A stretch of 64,000 bases of DNA from Mycolicibacterium sp. lyk4-40-TYG-92 (GCF_030209435.1 NZ_JARVRX010000007.1:1-64000), one strand, 5' to 3'. Counted from the first letter of the stretch, positions 53,010 to 63,142 are shown. Notes: a model not told the origin generated them from the sequence alone. Translations and numbers: made by a program.

Positions 53010-53888
53010 ATGACGGACCAAATCCGGCTCGGCAACGCCATCTTGACCCGCGTCGCGGAAACCCAGGTGCAAATCCCCACCACACTGTGGCCGTCGACCC
53101 CGCCGGAGGCCTGGCACGACGAGGCCGAACTGCTGGCGCCGCGGTTCTGGAACCCCGAGACCGACCTGTTCCGGATCGCGATCCAGAGCTGGGTGCTGCA
53201 GGTGGACGGACTGACCATCGTCATCGACACCGGCGCCGGCAATGATCGGCACCGGCCACATATGCTGCCGCTGGATCACCTCAGCACCCCGTTCCTCGAC
53301 AACATGCGGGCCGCCGGCATCGACCCGGCTGACGTCGACGTCGTCCTCAATACGCACCTGCACACCGATCACGTCGGCTGGAACACCCAACTGGTCGACG
53401 GCGCCTGGGTCCCCACGTTCCCCAACGCCCGGTACCTGATGCCCGAGGCCGACTACCGGTTCTTTGCGCCCGACAACCCCGAGACCACCGAGGAGATGCG
53501 AACGGTGTTCGAGGACAGCGTGATCCCTGTGGCCGGCCAGACCGAACAGTTCTCCGGCGACTTTCAGCTGAGCGAGTCGGTGTGGCTGCGCCCTGCCCCC
53601 GGTCATACCCCCGGCTCGTCGGTGCTGTGGCTCGATGCCGGCAAGCCGGCGGTGTTCGTCGGCGATCTGACGCACTGTCCGATCCAGATTCCCCGGCCCG
53701 ATGATCCGTGCGCGTTCGACGTCAACGCGGCCGAGGCGACCGTCACCCGCAAGCGGGTGTTCACCGAGGCGTCCCGGCGAAGGGCGACGGTCGTGCCGGC
53801 GCACTATGCCGGCCGCGGCGGCGCGACCATCGTGGCGCGCGGCGATCGGTTCATGGTCGACGACTGGCTGGATCTGAGTCTGGCCTGA
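53010..53888 (+). CDS. MBL-fold metallo-hydrolase
   Basis: A 292-aa metallo-beta-lactamase-fold enzyme. Zinc ligands are HLHTDH (residues 116-121), [11 protein letters not shown], and the later DLTHCPIQ and PAHYAG stretches. It resembles lactonase-type (quorum-quenching-like) members by its layout, but the substrate is unknown. TAGTGT lies six bases before the ATG, so the mRNA is probably leaderless. It is divergent from the DUF4333 gene. Confidence 0.9.
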   Translation: MTDQIRLGNAILTRVAETQVQIPTTLWPSTPPEAWHDEAELLAPRFWNPETDLFRIAIQSWVLQVDGLTIVIDTGAGNDRHRPHMLPLDHLSTPFLDNMRAAGIDPADVDVVLNTHLHTDHVGWNTQLVDGAWVPTFPNARYLMPEADYRFFAPDNPETTEEMRTVFEDSVIPVAGQTEQFSGDFQLSESVWLRPAPGHTPGSSVLWLDAGKPAVFVGDLTHCPIQIPRPDDPCAFDVNAAEATVTRKRVFTEASRRRATVVPAHYAGRGGATIVARGDRFMVDDWLDLSLA

Positions 53889-53900
53889 GCCGGCGGCAGG

Positions 53901-56744
53901 TCACATGGAGTCGATGGCGACGACGCCGCGACGCACGGCACCGATGGCCCGCTTGGCCGTGACCCGCAGCTGCGGCGACGGCGCGGCGAGCCGCACCTGG
54001 TCCAGCAGGTCCAGCACCTGACGACACCACCGCACGAAATCACCTGCGGGCAGTGCATTTCCGTTGCCGTTGTCGGACATCAGCAGCGCCGCGGTCAGGT
54101 CGCCGTAGGTCGCCCAGCTGTACATCGCCGCGGCGAACCCGGCGTCGGGCTCCCTGCTGAACGGCAGCCGGTGCCGGCGCTCGTCGCCTCGGATGTCGGT
54201 CCACAGGCTGCGGGTCTTCGCCAGCGCCCGGCGCACCTCGTCGGTGACCTGTTCCGAGCCCGGCGGCACCGACGGGCCGTCGCCGCGCGATTCGAACAGC
54301 ACCGCCGATACGACCGCAGCCAACTCGGCGGGGTTCAAGGCGTCCCAGACCCCGCCGCGCAGGCACTCGGCGACCAGAAGGTCGCTCTCGCTGTAGATGC
54401 GGGCCAGGAGCCTGCCGTCGTCGGTGACGACAATTGGACTCCCGTCGTCGGTGACGACAATTGGACTCCCGTCGTCGGTCACCGCCGGCTCACCTTCGGC
54501 GCCTTCGATGAAGCCCCGCTCGCTGAGCAGCGACACGATGCGGTCGAAGGTGCGGGCCAGGGAGTTGGTGGCCGCGGCGACCTTCTGCTCGGTCTGGTCG
54601 TTGTCACGCTCGATACGCAGGTAGCGCTCCGCGGCACGCACTCTGGCTTCGCGGTCGGGCAGTTGATGCGCGGGGTGACGGCGCATCTGCTCACGCAGCC
54701 TGGCCAGGTCCGGGTCGATGTCCGGTGTCGCCTCACTTGCGCCGCGGCTGCGTCGCACCGACGGCACATCGAGCGCCTCGGCGGCCGACAGCAGCGCCGA
54801 CGCCAGGTCGCGGCGTACCTTCGGCTGCCGGTGCTCCACCCGCTTGGGCAGCGACATGCTGCCCAGATGCCGCGACGTCCCGGCGTAGTCGGCAGCGGAA
54901 ATCCTTCCCGCCCAACGATGTTCGGTCAGCACCAACGGCCTGGGGTCATCGGCGTCGAATGCCGGCTCCAGCACCACGGCCAGTCCGCTGCGACGGCCCA
55001 GGCCGATGGCGATGACGTCGCCACGCTTGAGCGCGGCCAGCGCGTCGTTGATGCCCTTGCGCCGCGTCAGGCGGCCGGCCCGGGACTGTGCCCGCTCACG
55101 TTCGGTGATGCTCGCCCGCAGCCGGGCGTACTCGAGCACGGAGTTCCAATCGTCGCCCTGTTCGGCTGCAATCTCGGCGAGCATCCGCTCGCCGCGCTTG
55201 ATGCCGCGCACCAGCCCGGTGACCGACCGGTCCGCCTGGTACTGCGCGAACGACTGCTCGATCAGTCGGTGTGCCGCGGCCGGTGTCATGTGCTGCACCA
55301 GGTTGATCGTCATGTTGTACGACGGCGCGAAGGAACTGCGCAGCGGGAACGTTCGGGTCGACGCCAGGCCGGCGACCTGGGCCGGATCGGCCATCTCGTC
55401 GGTGGCGTGCCACAGGACGACGGCGTGGCCCTCGACGTCGATGCCGCGGCGCCCGGCGCGGCCGGTCAGCTGCGTGTACTCCCCCGGCGTCAACGGGGCG
55501 TGCTGCTCACCGTTGTACTTGACGAGCCGTTCCAGCACCACGGTGCGGGCCGGCATGTTGATGCCCAAAGCCAGTGTCTCGGTAGCGAACACGGCCTTGA
55601 CCAGTCCGGCGGTGAACAGCTCCTCGACGGTGTGCCGGAACACCGGCAGCAGCCCGGCGTGGTGCGCGGCCAGGCCGCGCAGCAGGCCCTCGCGCCACTC
55701 GTGATAGTCCAGCACCGCCAGATCGGACTCGGCCAGATCAGCGCAGCGCCGGTCGACGACCTCGGCGATCCGGTCCCGCTCGGTCTTGTTGGTCAGCCGC
55801 ACCGCGGACCGCAGGCACTGCTTGACCGCGGCGTCGCACCCAGCGCGGGAGAACACGAATGTGATGGCCGGCAGCAGCCCGGCCTGGTCCAGCGTGCCGA
55901 TGACGTCGGGCCGGCTGGGCGGCCGGTACATGGCGGGCCGGCCCCGATGGCCATCACGGCCACGTCCCCGGGGCTGCCAGTCCATCAGACGATCCGCCTC
56001 GCGGCGATGCGCGATGTGCCGCAACAACTCCGGGTCGACGCGCGCCTTGCTCTTGCCTGGCGCCGCGCCCTTGGACAGGTCGAACAGATCGAAGAGCCGC
56101 TTGCCCACCAGCATGTGCTGCCACAGCGGCACCGGGCGGTGTTCGTCGACGACGACGGTCGTGTCACCACGGACCGTCTGGATCCAGCCGCCGAACTCCT
56201 CGGCGTTGCTGACCGTCGCCGACAAGCTGACCAGCCGGACCTCGTCGGGCAGGTGCAGGATCACTTCTTCCCACACGGCGCCGCGCATGCGGTCGGCCAG
56301 GAAGTGGACCTCGTCCATGACGACATAGGCGAGGCCGTGCAGCGCGTGCGAGTCGGCGTAGAGCATGTTGCGCAGCACTTCGGTGGTCATCACCACGATG
56401 TCGGCGTCACCGTTGATCGCCTGGTCACCCGTGAGCAGGCCGATGCGTTCGGGGCCGTAGCGCGCCACCAGATCGTTGTGCTTCTGGTTGCTCAGCGCCT
56501 TGATCGGGGTGGTGTAGAAACACTTCCGCCCGGCAGCGAGCGCCAGATGCACCGCGAATTCGCCGACGACGGTCTTGCCGGCACCGGTCGGGGCGCAGAC
56601 CAGAACGCCGCGACCGTTCTCGAGCGCCACGCAGGCCTTGATCTGGAAGTCGTCCAGTGTGAACGACAAGCCGGCGGCGAAGTCACGCAGTTGCGGCCCC
56701 GGTTCGACCGGGGTCACATCCTGCGGCTCAGGTGGCGTCGTCAT
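53901..56744 (-). CDS. helY: DEAD/DEAH-box helicase HelY
   Basis: A 947-aa SKI2-like RNA helicase, about 40 residues longer than M. tuberculosis HelY. Walker A is APTGAGKT (51-58), Walker B DEVH (144-147), motif [17 protein letters not shown], with motif VI in [14 protein letters not shown]-terminal DSHCT domain follows. The gene overlaps tatC by 17 bases, hence one transcript with the Tat genes. At about residues 756-776 the 9-residue unit TDDGSPIVV is duplicated by an identical 27-bp tandem repeat. Confidence 0.96.
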   Translation of the reverse strand: MTTPPEPQDVTPVEPGPQLRDFAAGLSFTLDDFQIKACVALENGRGVLVCAPTGAGKTVVGEFAVHLALAAGRKCFYTTPIKALSNQKHNDLVARYGPERIGLLTGDQAINGDADIVVMTTEVLRNMLYADSHALHGLAYVVMDEVHFLADRMRGAVWEEVILHLPDEVRLVSLSATVSNAEEFGGWIQTVRGDTTVVVDEHRPVPLWQHMLVGKRLFDLFDLSKGAAPGKSKARVDPELLRHIAHRREADRLMDWQPRGRGRDGHRGRPAMYRPPSRPDVIGTLDQAGLLPAITFVFSRAGCDAAVKQCLRSAVRLTNKTERDRIAEVVDRRCADLAESDLAVLDYHEWREGLLRGLAAHHAGLLPVFRHTVEELFTAGLVKAVFATETLALGINMPARTVVLERLVKYNGEQHAPLTPGEYTQLTGRAGRRGIDVEGHAVVLWHATDEMADPAQVAGLASTRTFPLRSSFAPSYNMTINLVQHMTPAAAHRLIEQSFAQYQADRSVTGLVRGIKRGERMLAEIAAEQGDDWNSVLEYARLRASITERERAQSRAGRLTRRKGINDALAALKRGDVIAIGLGRRSGLAVVLEPAFDADDPRPLVLTEHRWAGRISAADYAGTSRHLGSMSLPKRVEHRQPKVRRDLASALLSAAEALDVPSVRRSRGASEATPDIDPDLARLREQMRRHPAHQLPDREARVRAAERYLRIERDNDQTEQKVAAATNSLARTFDRIVSLLSERGFIEGAEGEPAVTDDGSPIVVTDDGSPIVVTDDGRLLARIYSESDLLVAECLRGGVWDALNPAELAAVVSAVLFESRGDGPSVPPGSEQVTDEVRRALAKTRSLWTDIRGDERRHRLPFSREPDAGFAAAMYSWATYGDLTAALLMSDNGNGNALPAGDFVRWCRQVLDLLDQVRLAAPSPQLRVTAKRAIGAVRRGVVAIDSM
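54417..54479 (-). repeat. 27-bp exact tandem duplication inside helY
   Basis: A 27-base unit is present twice without a mismatch (54417-54443 and 54444-54470) plus nine bases of a third copy. It keeps the reading frame, adding TDDGSPIVV once more. Perfect identity points to a recent slippage event. Confidence 0.9.
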
Positions 56745-57675
56745 CGATGGTCAGCCGGGTCGGCGTCGGCACGGCAGATGGCGCATCGATGGGTTCGACC
56801 GGCCCGATCGGGGCGGCCTCGTCGTCGGGAATGGCCTCGGCCTCGCGCCGGGCCTTGCGCCGGTCGTGGATCCGCGCCACCTGGATCGACATCTCCAGCA
56901 GCACGGTCAGCGCCAGTGACAGCGCCAGCATCGAGAACGGGTCCGAGCCGGGCGTCACGAACGCGGCGAACACGAACAGGCCGAAGATCAGCCCGCGGCG
57001 CCAGGCCTTGAGCTTCTCGTAGGTGAGCACCCCGACCAGGTTCAGCATGATGATCAGCAGCGGGAACTCGAAGCTGATGCCGAACACGATCAGCAGGTTG
57101 ATCAGGAAGCCGAAGTACTGCTCACCGGATAGTGCGGTGATCTGCACATCGCTGCCGACGGTCAGCAGGAACGACAGGGCCGTCGACAGCACGACGTACG
57201 CCATGACCGCACCCGAGACGAACAGCAGCGCGCCGACGCCGACGAACAGCGACGCGAACCGGCGTTCCTTCTTGTAGAGGCCAGGGGTGATGAACGCCCA
57301 GATCTGGTAGAGCCACACCGGGCAGGCCAGGATGACGCCCGCCGCCATGCCGACCTTCAACCGCAGCATGAACTGGTCGAACGGCGCCGTCGCGAGCAGC
57401 CGGCAGGCGCCGTCCGGCGCGATCGACGCACGTGACGAGGCGGGCAGCGAACAGTACGGGCCGCGCAGCCAGTCACCGAGGCTCGGGAATCCGAAGAAAC
57501 TGTGCTCGTACCAGAAGAAACCGACGACCGTGGTCAACAGGATCGCGGCGACCGCGATCAGCAACCGTGTCCGGAGCTCCTCGAGGTGATCGACGAGCGA
57601 CATGGTGCCGTCAGGGTTGACCCGCGACCGTCGGCGGCGCGGGTCTAGCTTTCGGAAGATTCCAGTTACTGGCAC
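56728..57675 (-). CDS. tatC: Sec-independent translocase subunit TatC
   Basis: Core Tat translocase subunit (315 aa), binding twin-arginine signals of folded cargo. Six membrane segments are predicted; the conserved cytoplasmic part [18 protein letters not shown] and the periplasmic [36 protein letters not shown] are clear. Start is at 57675 (GTG), matching the tuberculosis protein. It overlaps helY by 17 bases and follows tatA. Likely cargoes in this window are the DUF1501 protein, the beta-lactamase and the cupin. Confidence 0.97.
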   Translation of the reverse strand: MPVTGIFRKLDPRRRRSRVNPDGTMSLVDHLEELRTRLLIAVAAILLTTVVGFFWYEHSFFGFPSLGDWLRGPYCSLPASSRASIAPDGACRLLATAPFDQFMLRLKVGMAAGVILACPVWLYQIWAFITPGLYKKERRFASLFVGVGALLFVSGAVMAYVVLSTALSFLLTVGSDVQITALSGEQYFGFLINLLIVFGISFEFPLLIIMLNLVGVLTYEKLKAWRRGLIFGLFVFAAFVTPGSDPFSMLALSLALTVLLEMSIQVARIHDRRKARREAEAIPDDEAAPIGPVEPIDAPSAVPTPTRLTIDDDAT

Positions 57676-57695
57676 GTGAGTGTGAAATAGGCCGA

Positions 57696-57722
57696 CCGCC
57701 GCGTGCGCTGGGCCCGCGGCGG
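57696..57722. other. hairpin between tatA and tatC
   Basis: CCGCCGCG (57696-57703) and CGCGGCGG (57715-57722) pair perfectly around an 11-base loop in the 61-base gap between tatA and tatC. No T tract follows, so it may instead set the ratio of TatA to TatC by mRNA processing or stability. Confidence 0.35.
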
Positions 57723-57736
57723 GATCACGGCAAAGG

Positions 57737-57991
57737 TCAGGCCGGGTGCTTGTCCGCGGCGTCCGGCGCCGGCTGCGGTGCGGGTGCCGGGTTCTCGACG
57801 CGCTCAGCAGTGATCGGACGCGGCGCGGCCGACTGCTCGGAACCGTCCGACTGCATTTCCTTCAACTCGGACTTGAAGATGCGCATCGACTTACCGAGCG
57901 AACGCGCGGCGTCCGGCAGCTTCTTCGCGCCGAAGAGCAGCACGAACACCGCGATGACGATCAACCAGTGCCACGGTTGCAAACCGCCCAA
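57737..57991 (-). CDS. tatA: Sec-independent translocase subunit TatA
   Basis: Pore-forming Tat subunit (84 aa): membrane helix [39 protein letters not shown], then an amphipathic helix, then a Pro-rich tail. The short hinge and FGAKKLPD motif are diagnostic. It lies 31 bases downstream of pafC, so it probably belongs to the pafB-pafC-tatA-tatC-helY transcript. Confidence 0.97.
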   Translation of the reverse strand: MGGLQPWHWLIVIAVFVLLFGAKKLPDAARSLGKSMRIFKSELKEMQSDGSEQSAAPRPITAERVENPAPAPQPAPDAADKHPA

Positions 57992-58022
57992 TTTGGGTCA
58001 CCTCCAGAAGTTGAGGCCGAGT

Positions 58023-59003
58023 CTACTCGCCACGTTCGGGTTCATACGCCGCCAGCGCCGCTACCGCGGACTCCCGCACCCGGTCGGCGAGCGCCGGCGG
58101 GTCCAGGACCCGGACCGCCGATCCGAAACCGAGGACGAAGCGCGCCATCCAGGCGTCCGACGCGTAGGTCATGGTGGCTTCCCAGCTGCCGTCGGGAATC
58201 TCCCGCTGCACCGCCAGTGGGTAGTAGTCGAACATCCACGCCGCGGACGCGTCGATCAGCAGCGTCGCCACCGGAAGCGTCGGGTCCGCGGTCTCCGCGG
58301 AGAACAGCGACGTGTCCGGTCCGGCCTGCACCGCGGGCGCCGGCGGTGCGGCCGGTTCGTCCAGGGCGGTGGCGTCGACGACGCGGTCGAAGCGGAACAA
58401 CCGCACCCCCTCGGCGGTGCGGCACCACGCCTCCAGGTAGCTGTGGTCCCCGATCAGGGCCACCCGGATCGGGTCGACGACGCGCTGCGAGACAGTGTCA
58501 TGTGACGCGGAGTAGTACTCGAGGGACAACGCCCGCTTGTCCCGGACCGCGGCCCGCACCGTCGCGGTCGCCTTGTTCTCGACGTCGCCGGTGACATCCG
58601 GGGCCGGCACCGATGCCGCGGTCGCACCGGCCGTGCCGGCAGCCTCCTCGATCTTGGCGATCACGCTGCGCGCCACGTCGGGATCCACCACGCCGGGTAC
58701 GTCGACCAGCGCGCGCAGAGCCATCAGCACCCCGGTGGCCTCCGGTGAGGTGAGTCGCAGCGCGCGGTCCATCCCCGCCGAGAAGATCACCTCGATGGTG
58801 TCGCCCTCGAAGTCGAGGTCGATCAGCTCCCCGGGACCGCCGCCCGGCAGTCCGCAGACGAACAGCTGCCAGAGGTCGGCTTCCAACTGCTTTCGCGTCA
58901 CGCCGAGATCGGCGGCGGCCTTGGTGTGGCTGACCCTCGGATTGGCCTGGAAATACGGGACCATGTTCAACAGGCGCACGAGGCGGGTGGACACGTTGCT
59001 CAT
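58023..59003 (-). CDS. pafC: PafC, WYL-domain transcription regulator
   Basis: Partner of PafB in the heterodimeric PafBC activator of the LexA-independent mycobacterial DNA-damage response. The N-terminal helix-turn-helix is seen in NPRVSHTKAAADLGVTRKQLEADLWQL, and the WYL domain in EAWCRTAEGVRLFRFDRVVDA. It is 326 aa. The start ATG 59003 overlaps by four bases (ATGA) the stop of a 12-residue mini-ORF created by the 35-bp repeat between pafB and pafC. Confidence 0.95.
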   Translation of the reverse strand: MSNVSTRLVRLLNMVPYFQANPRVSHTKAAADLGVTRKQLEADLWQLFVCGLPGGGPGELIDLDFEGDTIEVIFSAGMDRALRLTSPEATGVLMALRALVDVPGVVDPDVARSVIAKIEEAAGTAGATAASVPAPDVTGDVENKATATVRAAVRDKRALSLEYYSASHDTVSQRVVDPIRVALIGDHSYLEAWCRTAEGVRLFRFDRVVDATALDEPAAPPAPAVQAGPDTSLFSAETADPTLPVATLLIDASAAWMFDYYPLAVQREIPDGSWEATMTYASDAWMARFVLGFGSAVRVLDPPALADRVRESAVAALAAYEPERGE

Positions 59004-59072
59004 GCGCGATCCGCCTGCGCTACTCGCTCGTTGCTCATGCGCGATCCGCCTGCGCTACTCGCTCGTTGCTCA
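58995..59072 (-). repeat. 35-bp tandem repeat at the pafB-pafC junction (MIRU-like)
   Basis: A 35-bp unit occurs twice exactly (58995-59029 and 59030-59064) with eight bases of a third copy. On the minus strand each unit carries an ATG or GTG with AGC AAC GAG CGA and ends GCG CAT, giving a stop that overlaps the next start (ATGA). Removing both copies would restore a direct GTGA overlap of pafB and pafC, so the repeat is an insertion into a coupled junction. Confidence 0.9.
59000..59038 (-). CDS. mini-ORF 2 between pafB and pafC (12 aa)
   Basis: ATG 59038 opens MSNERVAQADRA, whose TGA overlaps the ATG of pafC. It is a product of the 35-bp repeat. Whether it is translated is unknown, but it may carry ribosomes onto pafC. 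Confidence 0.4.
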   Translation of the reverse strand: MSNERVAQADRA

Positions 59073-59073
59073 C
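59035..59073 (-). CDS. mini-ORF 1 between pafB and pafC (12 aa)
   Basis: GTG 59073 overlaps the pafB stop and opens the same 12 residues as mini-ORF 2 (SNERVAQADRA after the start); its TGA overlaps ATG 59038. Same repeat unit as above, translation unproven. Confidence 0.4.
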   Translation of the reverse strand: MSNERVAQADRA

Positions 59074-60071
59074 TTGTGAAGCCTCTCCCCCGCCTGCGCC
59101 CGCAACCGACCGATCACGTTGTCCCGCAGAGATTTCGGCTCCAGAACCACGGCGTCGGCGCCGTAGCCGGCGATCTCCCGGGCCAGCCGGTCGACCATAC
59201 CGATGTCGATGACGATCTCGTCGCCGGCGCGTCCACCGCGCGCGCTGGGTGAGGTGCTGACGGCCTGCCGGCGCAGCGCCGTCGCCCGCCCCTCGGCCAC
59301 CCAGACGTGCGCCTGTTCGCCGGCCGGCCACTCTGCGACCGCGCGGTGCACGATGTCCCGCAGGTTGACGCCTTCGGGCCGGGTGACCGCATGGTCGGGC
59401 CCCACGGCGCGCACGCCGCCGGCGATGCGTGACACCCGGAACGTGCGCGCGTCGTTGCGGTCCCGGTCGTGACCGACGACGTACCACCGGCCGCGGTAGG
59501 TGACCACACCCCAGGGCTCCAGGGTCCGGTCGACGTAGGGCGAGCTCCGGTTGGGGCGGTGCGCGAACTGCACAGCGCGGCCGGAGTCGATGGCGGACAA
59601 CAGGATTCCGAGAGCCTCCTCGGAACCGCGCAGCCCCTGCGTGGTGCCGGTGGTGATCGCGACGCCCGTGTCGGGCGCGTCGACATCCACGCCCGCCGCC
59701 CGCAGCTTGAGCAGTGCGCTCTGCGTGGCGGTGACCATCTCCTGCGACTCCCACAGCTGGGTGGCGATCGCGACGACGGCCCGTTCGTCGCCGGTCAGCT
59801 CGACCGGTGGCAGCTCGTAGGCGGTGCGATTGATGCGGTACCCGTCGTTGACGTCCATCATCGAGGCGCGTCCGGTCTCCAGCGGGATGCCGAGGTCACG
59901 CAGCTCGTTCTTGTCGCGCTCGAACATCCGGGAGAACGCCTCGTCGGTCGGCGGGTCCTGGTAGCCGGTGACGTTGGCCCGGATCTGCTCCGCCGACAGG
60001 TAGCTACGGGTGGACAGGAGCGCAATGACGAGGTTCATCAACCGCTCAACCTTGGACGTCGTCACGCCCAA
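59070..60071 (-). CDS. pafB: PafB, WYL-domain transcription regulator
   Basis: The other half of the PafBC DNA-damage activator (333 aa). The winged helix-turn-helix is at the N-terminus (MNLVIALLSTRSYLSAEQIRANV), and the WYL domain is RGRWYVVGHDRDRNDARTFRVSRI. Domain order matches pafB of M. tuberculosis. It is downstream of pafA by 63 bases and coupled to pafC through the repeat. Confidence 0.95.
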   Translation of the reverse strand: MGVTTSKVERLMNLVIALLSTRSYLSAEQIRANVTGYQDPPTDEAFSRMFERDKNELRDLGIPLETGRASMMDVNDGYRINRTAYELPPVELTGDERAVVAIATQLWESQEMVTATQSALLKLRAAGVDVDAPDTGVAITTGTTQGLRGSEEALGILLSAIDSGRAVQFAHRPNRSSPYVDRTLEPWGVVTYRGRWYVVGHDRDRNDARTFRVSRIAGGVRAVGPDHAVTRPEGVNLRDIVHRAVAEWPAGEQAHVWVAEGRATALRRQAVSTSPSARGGRAGDEIVIDIGMVDRLAREIAGYGADAVVLEPKSLRDNVIGRLRAQAGERLHK

Positions 60072-60134
60072 CAGACTAAGTGGTTGCTGTGGACTGCGAG
60101 CTGACCGCCGCGCCTACATGCGCGGCGGTACCGC

Positions 60135-61493
60135 TCACATACTGGCGATCAGCCGGTTCACCCGCTCGTCGACCGACCGGAACGGGTCCTTGCAGAGCAC
60201 CGTGCGCTGCGCCTGGTCATTGAGCTTGAGGTGCACCCAGTCGACGGTGAAGTCACGCCCGGCTTCCTGTGCGGCGGTGATGAACTCGCCGCGCAGCTTG
60301 GCCCGGGTGGTCTGCGGCGGGGTGTTGACCGCCGCATCGATCTCCTCGTCGGTGGTGATCCGGGCGGCCAAACCCTTGCGCTGCAGCAGATCGAACACGC
60401 CGCGGCCGCGCTTGATGTCGTGGTACGCCAGATCCAGCTGCGCGATCTTGGGGTCGGACAGCTCCATGCTGTAGCGATCCTGGTAGCGCTGGAACAACTT
60501 CCGCTTGATCACCCAGTCGATCTCGGTGTCGACCTTGGCGAAGTCCTGGCTCTCGACGGCGTCGAGCTGGCGGCCCCACAGGTCGACGACCTGCTCGAGC
60601 TGCACGCTGGGCTCACGCGTCTGCAGGTAATCCACGGCACGCGAATGGTATTCACGCTGAATGTCCAGAGCCGAGGCCTGCCGTCCGCCGGCCAGCCGCA
60701 CGGCGCGCCGTCCGGTCAGGTCGTGGCTGACCTCGCGGATCGCCCGAATCGGGTTGTCCAGCGAGAAGTCCCGGAACGGGACACCGGCCTCGATCATCTC
60801 CAGCACCAGCGAAGCGCTGCCCACCTTGAGCATGGTGGTGGACTCGCACATGTTGGAGTCGCCGACGATGACGTGCAGCCGGCGGTACTTCTCTGCGTCG
60901 GCGTGCGGCTCGTCGCGGGTGTTGATGATGGGGCGGGATCGCGTGGTCGCGCTGGAGACGCCTTCCCAGATGTGCTCGGCGCGCTGGCTCAGACAGAACG
61001 TCGCGGCCTTCGGGGTCTGCAGCACCTTGCCCGCACCGCAGATCAACTGGCGGGTCACCAGGAACGGCAGCAGCACGTCGGAGATCCGGGAGAACTCGCC
61101 GGCGCGCACGATCAGGTAGTTCTCGTGGCAGCCGTAGGAGTTGCCCGCCGAGTCGGTGTTGTTCTTGAACAGATAGATGTCGCCGCCGATGCCCTCGTCG
61201 GCGAGCCGCTGTTCGGCATCGACCAGCAGGTCTTCGAGGACGCGCTCACCGGCGCGATCGTGGGTGACCAGCTGTGCGAGGTTGTCGCATTCGGCGGTGG
61301 CGTACTCGGGGTGGCTGCCCACATCGAGGTACAGACGTGCGCCGTTTCGCAAGAAGACGTTGGAACTGCGGCCCCACGACACCACTCGCCGGAACAGATA
61401 CCGCGCTACCTCGTCAGGGCTGAGCCGGCGGTGACCGTGAAAAGTGCAGGTCACGCCAAACTCGGTCTCGATTCCCATGATCCGTCGCTGCAC
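60135..61493 (-). CDS. pafA: Pup-protein ligase PafA
   Basis: Attaches the prokaryotic ubiquitin-like protein Pup to lysines of target proteins, using ATP, for proteasomal degradation. At 452 aa it has the expected length. The glutamine-synthetase-like fold is clear: [16 protein letters not shown] (Mg-binding Glu), [28 protein letters not shown], and [16 protein letters not shown]. It is the first gene of the paf-tat-helY run. The proteasome genes and pup are not in this window. Confidence 0.98.
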   Translation of the reverse strand: MQRRIMGIETEFGVTCTFHGHRRLSPDEVARYLFRRVVSWGRSSNVFLRNGARLYLDVGSHPEYATAECDNLAQLVTHDRAGERVLEDLLVDAEQRLADEGIGGDIYLFKNNTDSAGNSYGCHENYLIVRAGEFSRISDVLLPFLVTRQLICGAGKVLQTPKAATFCLSQRAEHIWEGVSSATTRSRPIINTRDEPHADAEKYRRLHVIVGDSNMCESTTMLKVGSASLVLEMIEAGVPFRDFSLDNPIRAIREVSHDLTGRRAVRLAGGRQASALDIQREYHSRAVDYLQTREPSVQLEQVVDLWGRQLDAVESQDFAKVDTEIDWVIKRKLFQRYQDRYSMELSDPKIAQLDLAYHDIKRGRGVFDLLQRKGLAARITTDEEIDAAVNTPPQTTRAKLRGEFITAAQEAGRDFTVDWVHLKLNDQAQRTVLCKDPFRSVDERVNRLIASM

Positions 61494-61546
61494 ATAATCG
61501 AGCTTACGGGTTGGGAATGGGTATTAGGTGGGCAACAGGCCGGGCA

Positions 61547-62110
61547 TCACCGACAGATACCGGCGGCCTGCCGGGCGGCGCGGACGAAGGCGGTCTTGGT
61601 CGAGTCGATTCCGTCGAGATATCCGCCGACCAGCGCGGCGTCCCGCAGCAGCACGAGCGATGCCGCGACCTGCTCAGGGTTGTCGCGTCCGCCGGCCGCT
61701 GCCTGCAATGCACCGCGAAACCACTTGCGGTGCCCGGCGATGAGTTGCCGTACCGGGCTGTCCGGCGCAGGGTACTCGGCGGCGGCGTTGATGAACGGGC
61801 AACCGCGGGTGTGGTACCTCGCGATGTCTTCGGCGATGCCGTCGATCACCAGCTCCAGCATGTCGGTGTCCGGGCCGGCGGCCGCAGCGGCGTCGCGGAA
61901 GTAGCCGCGGATGGTCTCGTCCTCGAGCCCGAGGTACGCCTCGACGAGGCCTTCCTTGCCCTTGAAGTGGCGGTACATCGTGGCGCGCGTGACGCCCGCT
62001 TCGGCGAGTATCCGGTCGACGCCCACGGCATGGATTCCTTCGCGATAGAACAGCTCCGCGGCGGCGCGGAGCAGGCGTTCGCGGGGTCCGGACACCGCGG
62101 CAGGGGTCAT
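61547..62110 (-). CDS. TetR-family transcriptional regulator
   Basis: A 187-aa repressor starting at ATG 62110 (the frame stays open to 62224). The helix-turn-helix is RERLLRAAAELFYREGIHAVGVDRILAEAGVTRATMYRHFKGKEGLVEAYL. The body has RGCPFINAAAEYP and ISGHRKWFRGAL-type features of the family that often controls a divergent hydrolase or oxidoreductase. It is divergent from the alpha/beta hydrolase at 62224 and shares two AGAACG operators with it. Confidence 0.88.
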   Translation of the reverse strand: MTPAAVSGPRERLLRAAAELFYREGIHAVGVDRILAEAGVTRATMYRHFKGKEGLVEAYLGLEDETIRGYFRDAAAAAGPDTDMLELVIDGIAEDIARYHTRGCPFINAAAEYPAPDSPVRQLIAGHRKWFRGALQAAAGGRDNPEQVAASLVLLRDAALVGGYLDGIDSTKTAFVRAARQAAGICR

Positions 62111-62133
62111 GTCGCCACGGTACTCCGCGGGGC

Positions 62134-62203
62134 AGAACGTTCTTTCTGGTTGCGGGAACAGATCGGCGCAGCCGTCGGTTACAGCAAGCAGAACGACCGT
62201 TCT
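62134..62203. promoter_or_regulatory. two TetR operators between TetR and hydrolase genes
   Basis: AGAACGTTCT (62134-62143) and AGAACGACCGTTCT (62190-62203) are both palindromic, the second with a 2-base centre. Both lie in GCAGAACG...CGTTCTTTCT context and are 56 bases apart, one near each gene. The TetR protein encoded at 62110 probably binds both and may loop the DNA. Confidence 0.65.
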
Positions 62204-62223
62204 TTCTACTTTAGGAGACCGCA

Positions 62224-63063
62224 ATGTCCACCATCACCGCCCGCGAACAGGCCGAAATCGACCGCGCGAACGCCGCCACCGCGCAGCCCGTCGTGTTCGT
62301 GCACGGCCTGTGGTTGCTGCCGAACAGCTGGAACGACTGGCGCACATATTTCGAGGAACAGGGCTTCGTCACGCTGGCACCGGGATGGCCGGATGATCCG
62401 GCGACCACCGCCGAGGCCCGCCGCGACCCGTCGGTCTTTGCACACAAGAGCGTCGGCCAAATCACCGCGCACTACGCCGACGTGATCCGCGCACTCGATC
62501 GCAAGCCCATCGTCATCGGGCACTCCTTCGGCGGGCTGATCACGCAGAAATTGGCAGGCCTCGGTCTGGCCGAAGTGGCGGTCGCGATCGATCCCGCGCC
62601 GTTCCGCGGCGTGCTGCCGCTGCCGGTGTCGGCCCTGCGCGCCGCTTTCCCGGTGCTCGGCAACCCGCTCAACCGCGGACGCGCGATCGCGTTGACCCCC
62701 AAGCAATTCCGCTTCGGCTTCGCCAACGCGGTCTCCGAGGACGAGGCGAACCGGCTGTATGACGCGTACTCCGTCGCCGGCGCGGGTGTGCCGCTGTTCC
62801 AGGCCGCGCTGGCCAACTTCAATCCGCGCACCGAGGCCAAGGTCGACACCAAGAACCCCGACCGCGGACCGCTGCTGATCATCTCCGGCGAGAAGGACAA
62901 CACCGTTCCCCCGGCGATCGCCAACGCGTCCTACAAGCAGTACAAGAAGAACCCGAACATCACAGAGATCGTCGAAATCCCCGGTCGCGGCCACTCGCTG
63001 GTCATCGACGGCGGCTGGAAGGAGGTCGCCGACACCGCCCTCGATTTCGTCCGCCGGTTCTGA
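62224..63063 (+). CDS. Alpha/beta hydrolase
   Basis: A 279-aa alpha/beta hydrolase with nucleophile elbow GHSFGG (in VIGHSFGGLITQKL), the oxyanion segment FVHGLWLLPNSWNDW, Asp in ISGEKDNTVPPA, and His in IPGRGHSLVIDGG, so the catalytic triad is complete. Tight regulation by the divergent TetR is likely. AGGAGA lies just before ATG 62224. It resembles epoxide or ester hydrolases, but the substrate is unknown. Confidence 0.9.
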   Translation: MSTITAREQAEIDRANAATAQPVVFVHGLWLLPNSWNDWRTYFEEQGFVTLAPGWPDDPATTAEARRDPSVFAHKSVGQITAHYADVIRALDRKPIVIGHSFGGLITQKLAGLGLAEVAVAIDPAPFRGVLPLPVSALRAAFPVLGNPLNRGRAIALTPKQFRFGFANAVSEDEANRLYDAYSVAGAGVPLFQAALANFNPRTEAKVDTKNPDRGPLLIISGEKDNTVPPAIANASYKQYKKNPNITEIVEIPGRGHSLVIDGGWKEVADTALDFVRRF

Positions 63064-63142
63064 TTCCACCCCAACGCGCTCCGTCCGCCGCACACCAGGT
63101 GTGCGGCGGACGGAGCGTATGCGCGGGGAAGCAGCAGCTCGA

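Noticed and set aside
54171..57011. A 946-codon frame antisense to helY and tatC
   Set aside because: Arg/His/Gln-rich composition typical of a high-GC shadow frame, with no domain and no ribosome site, opposite well-conserved genes.
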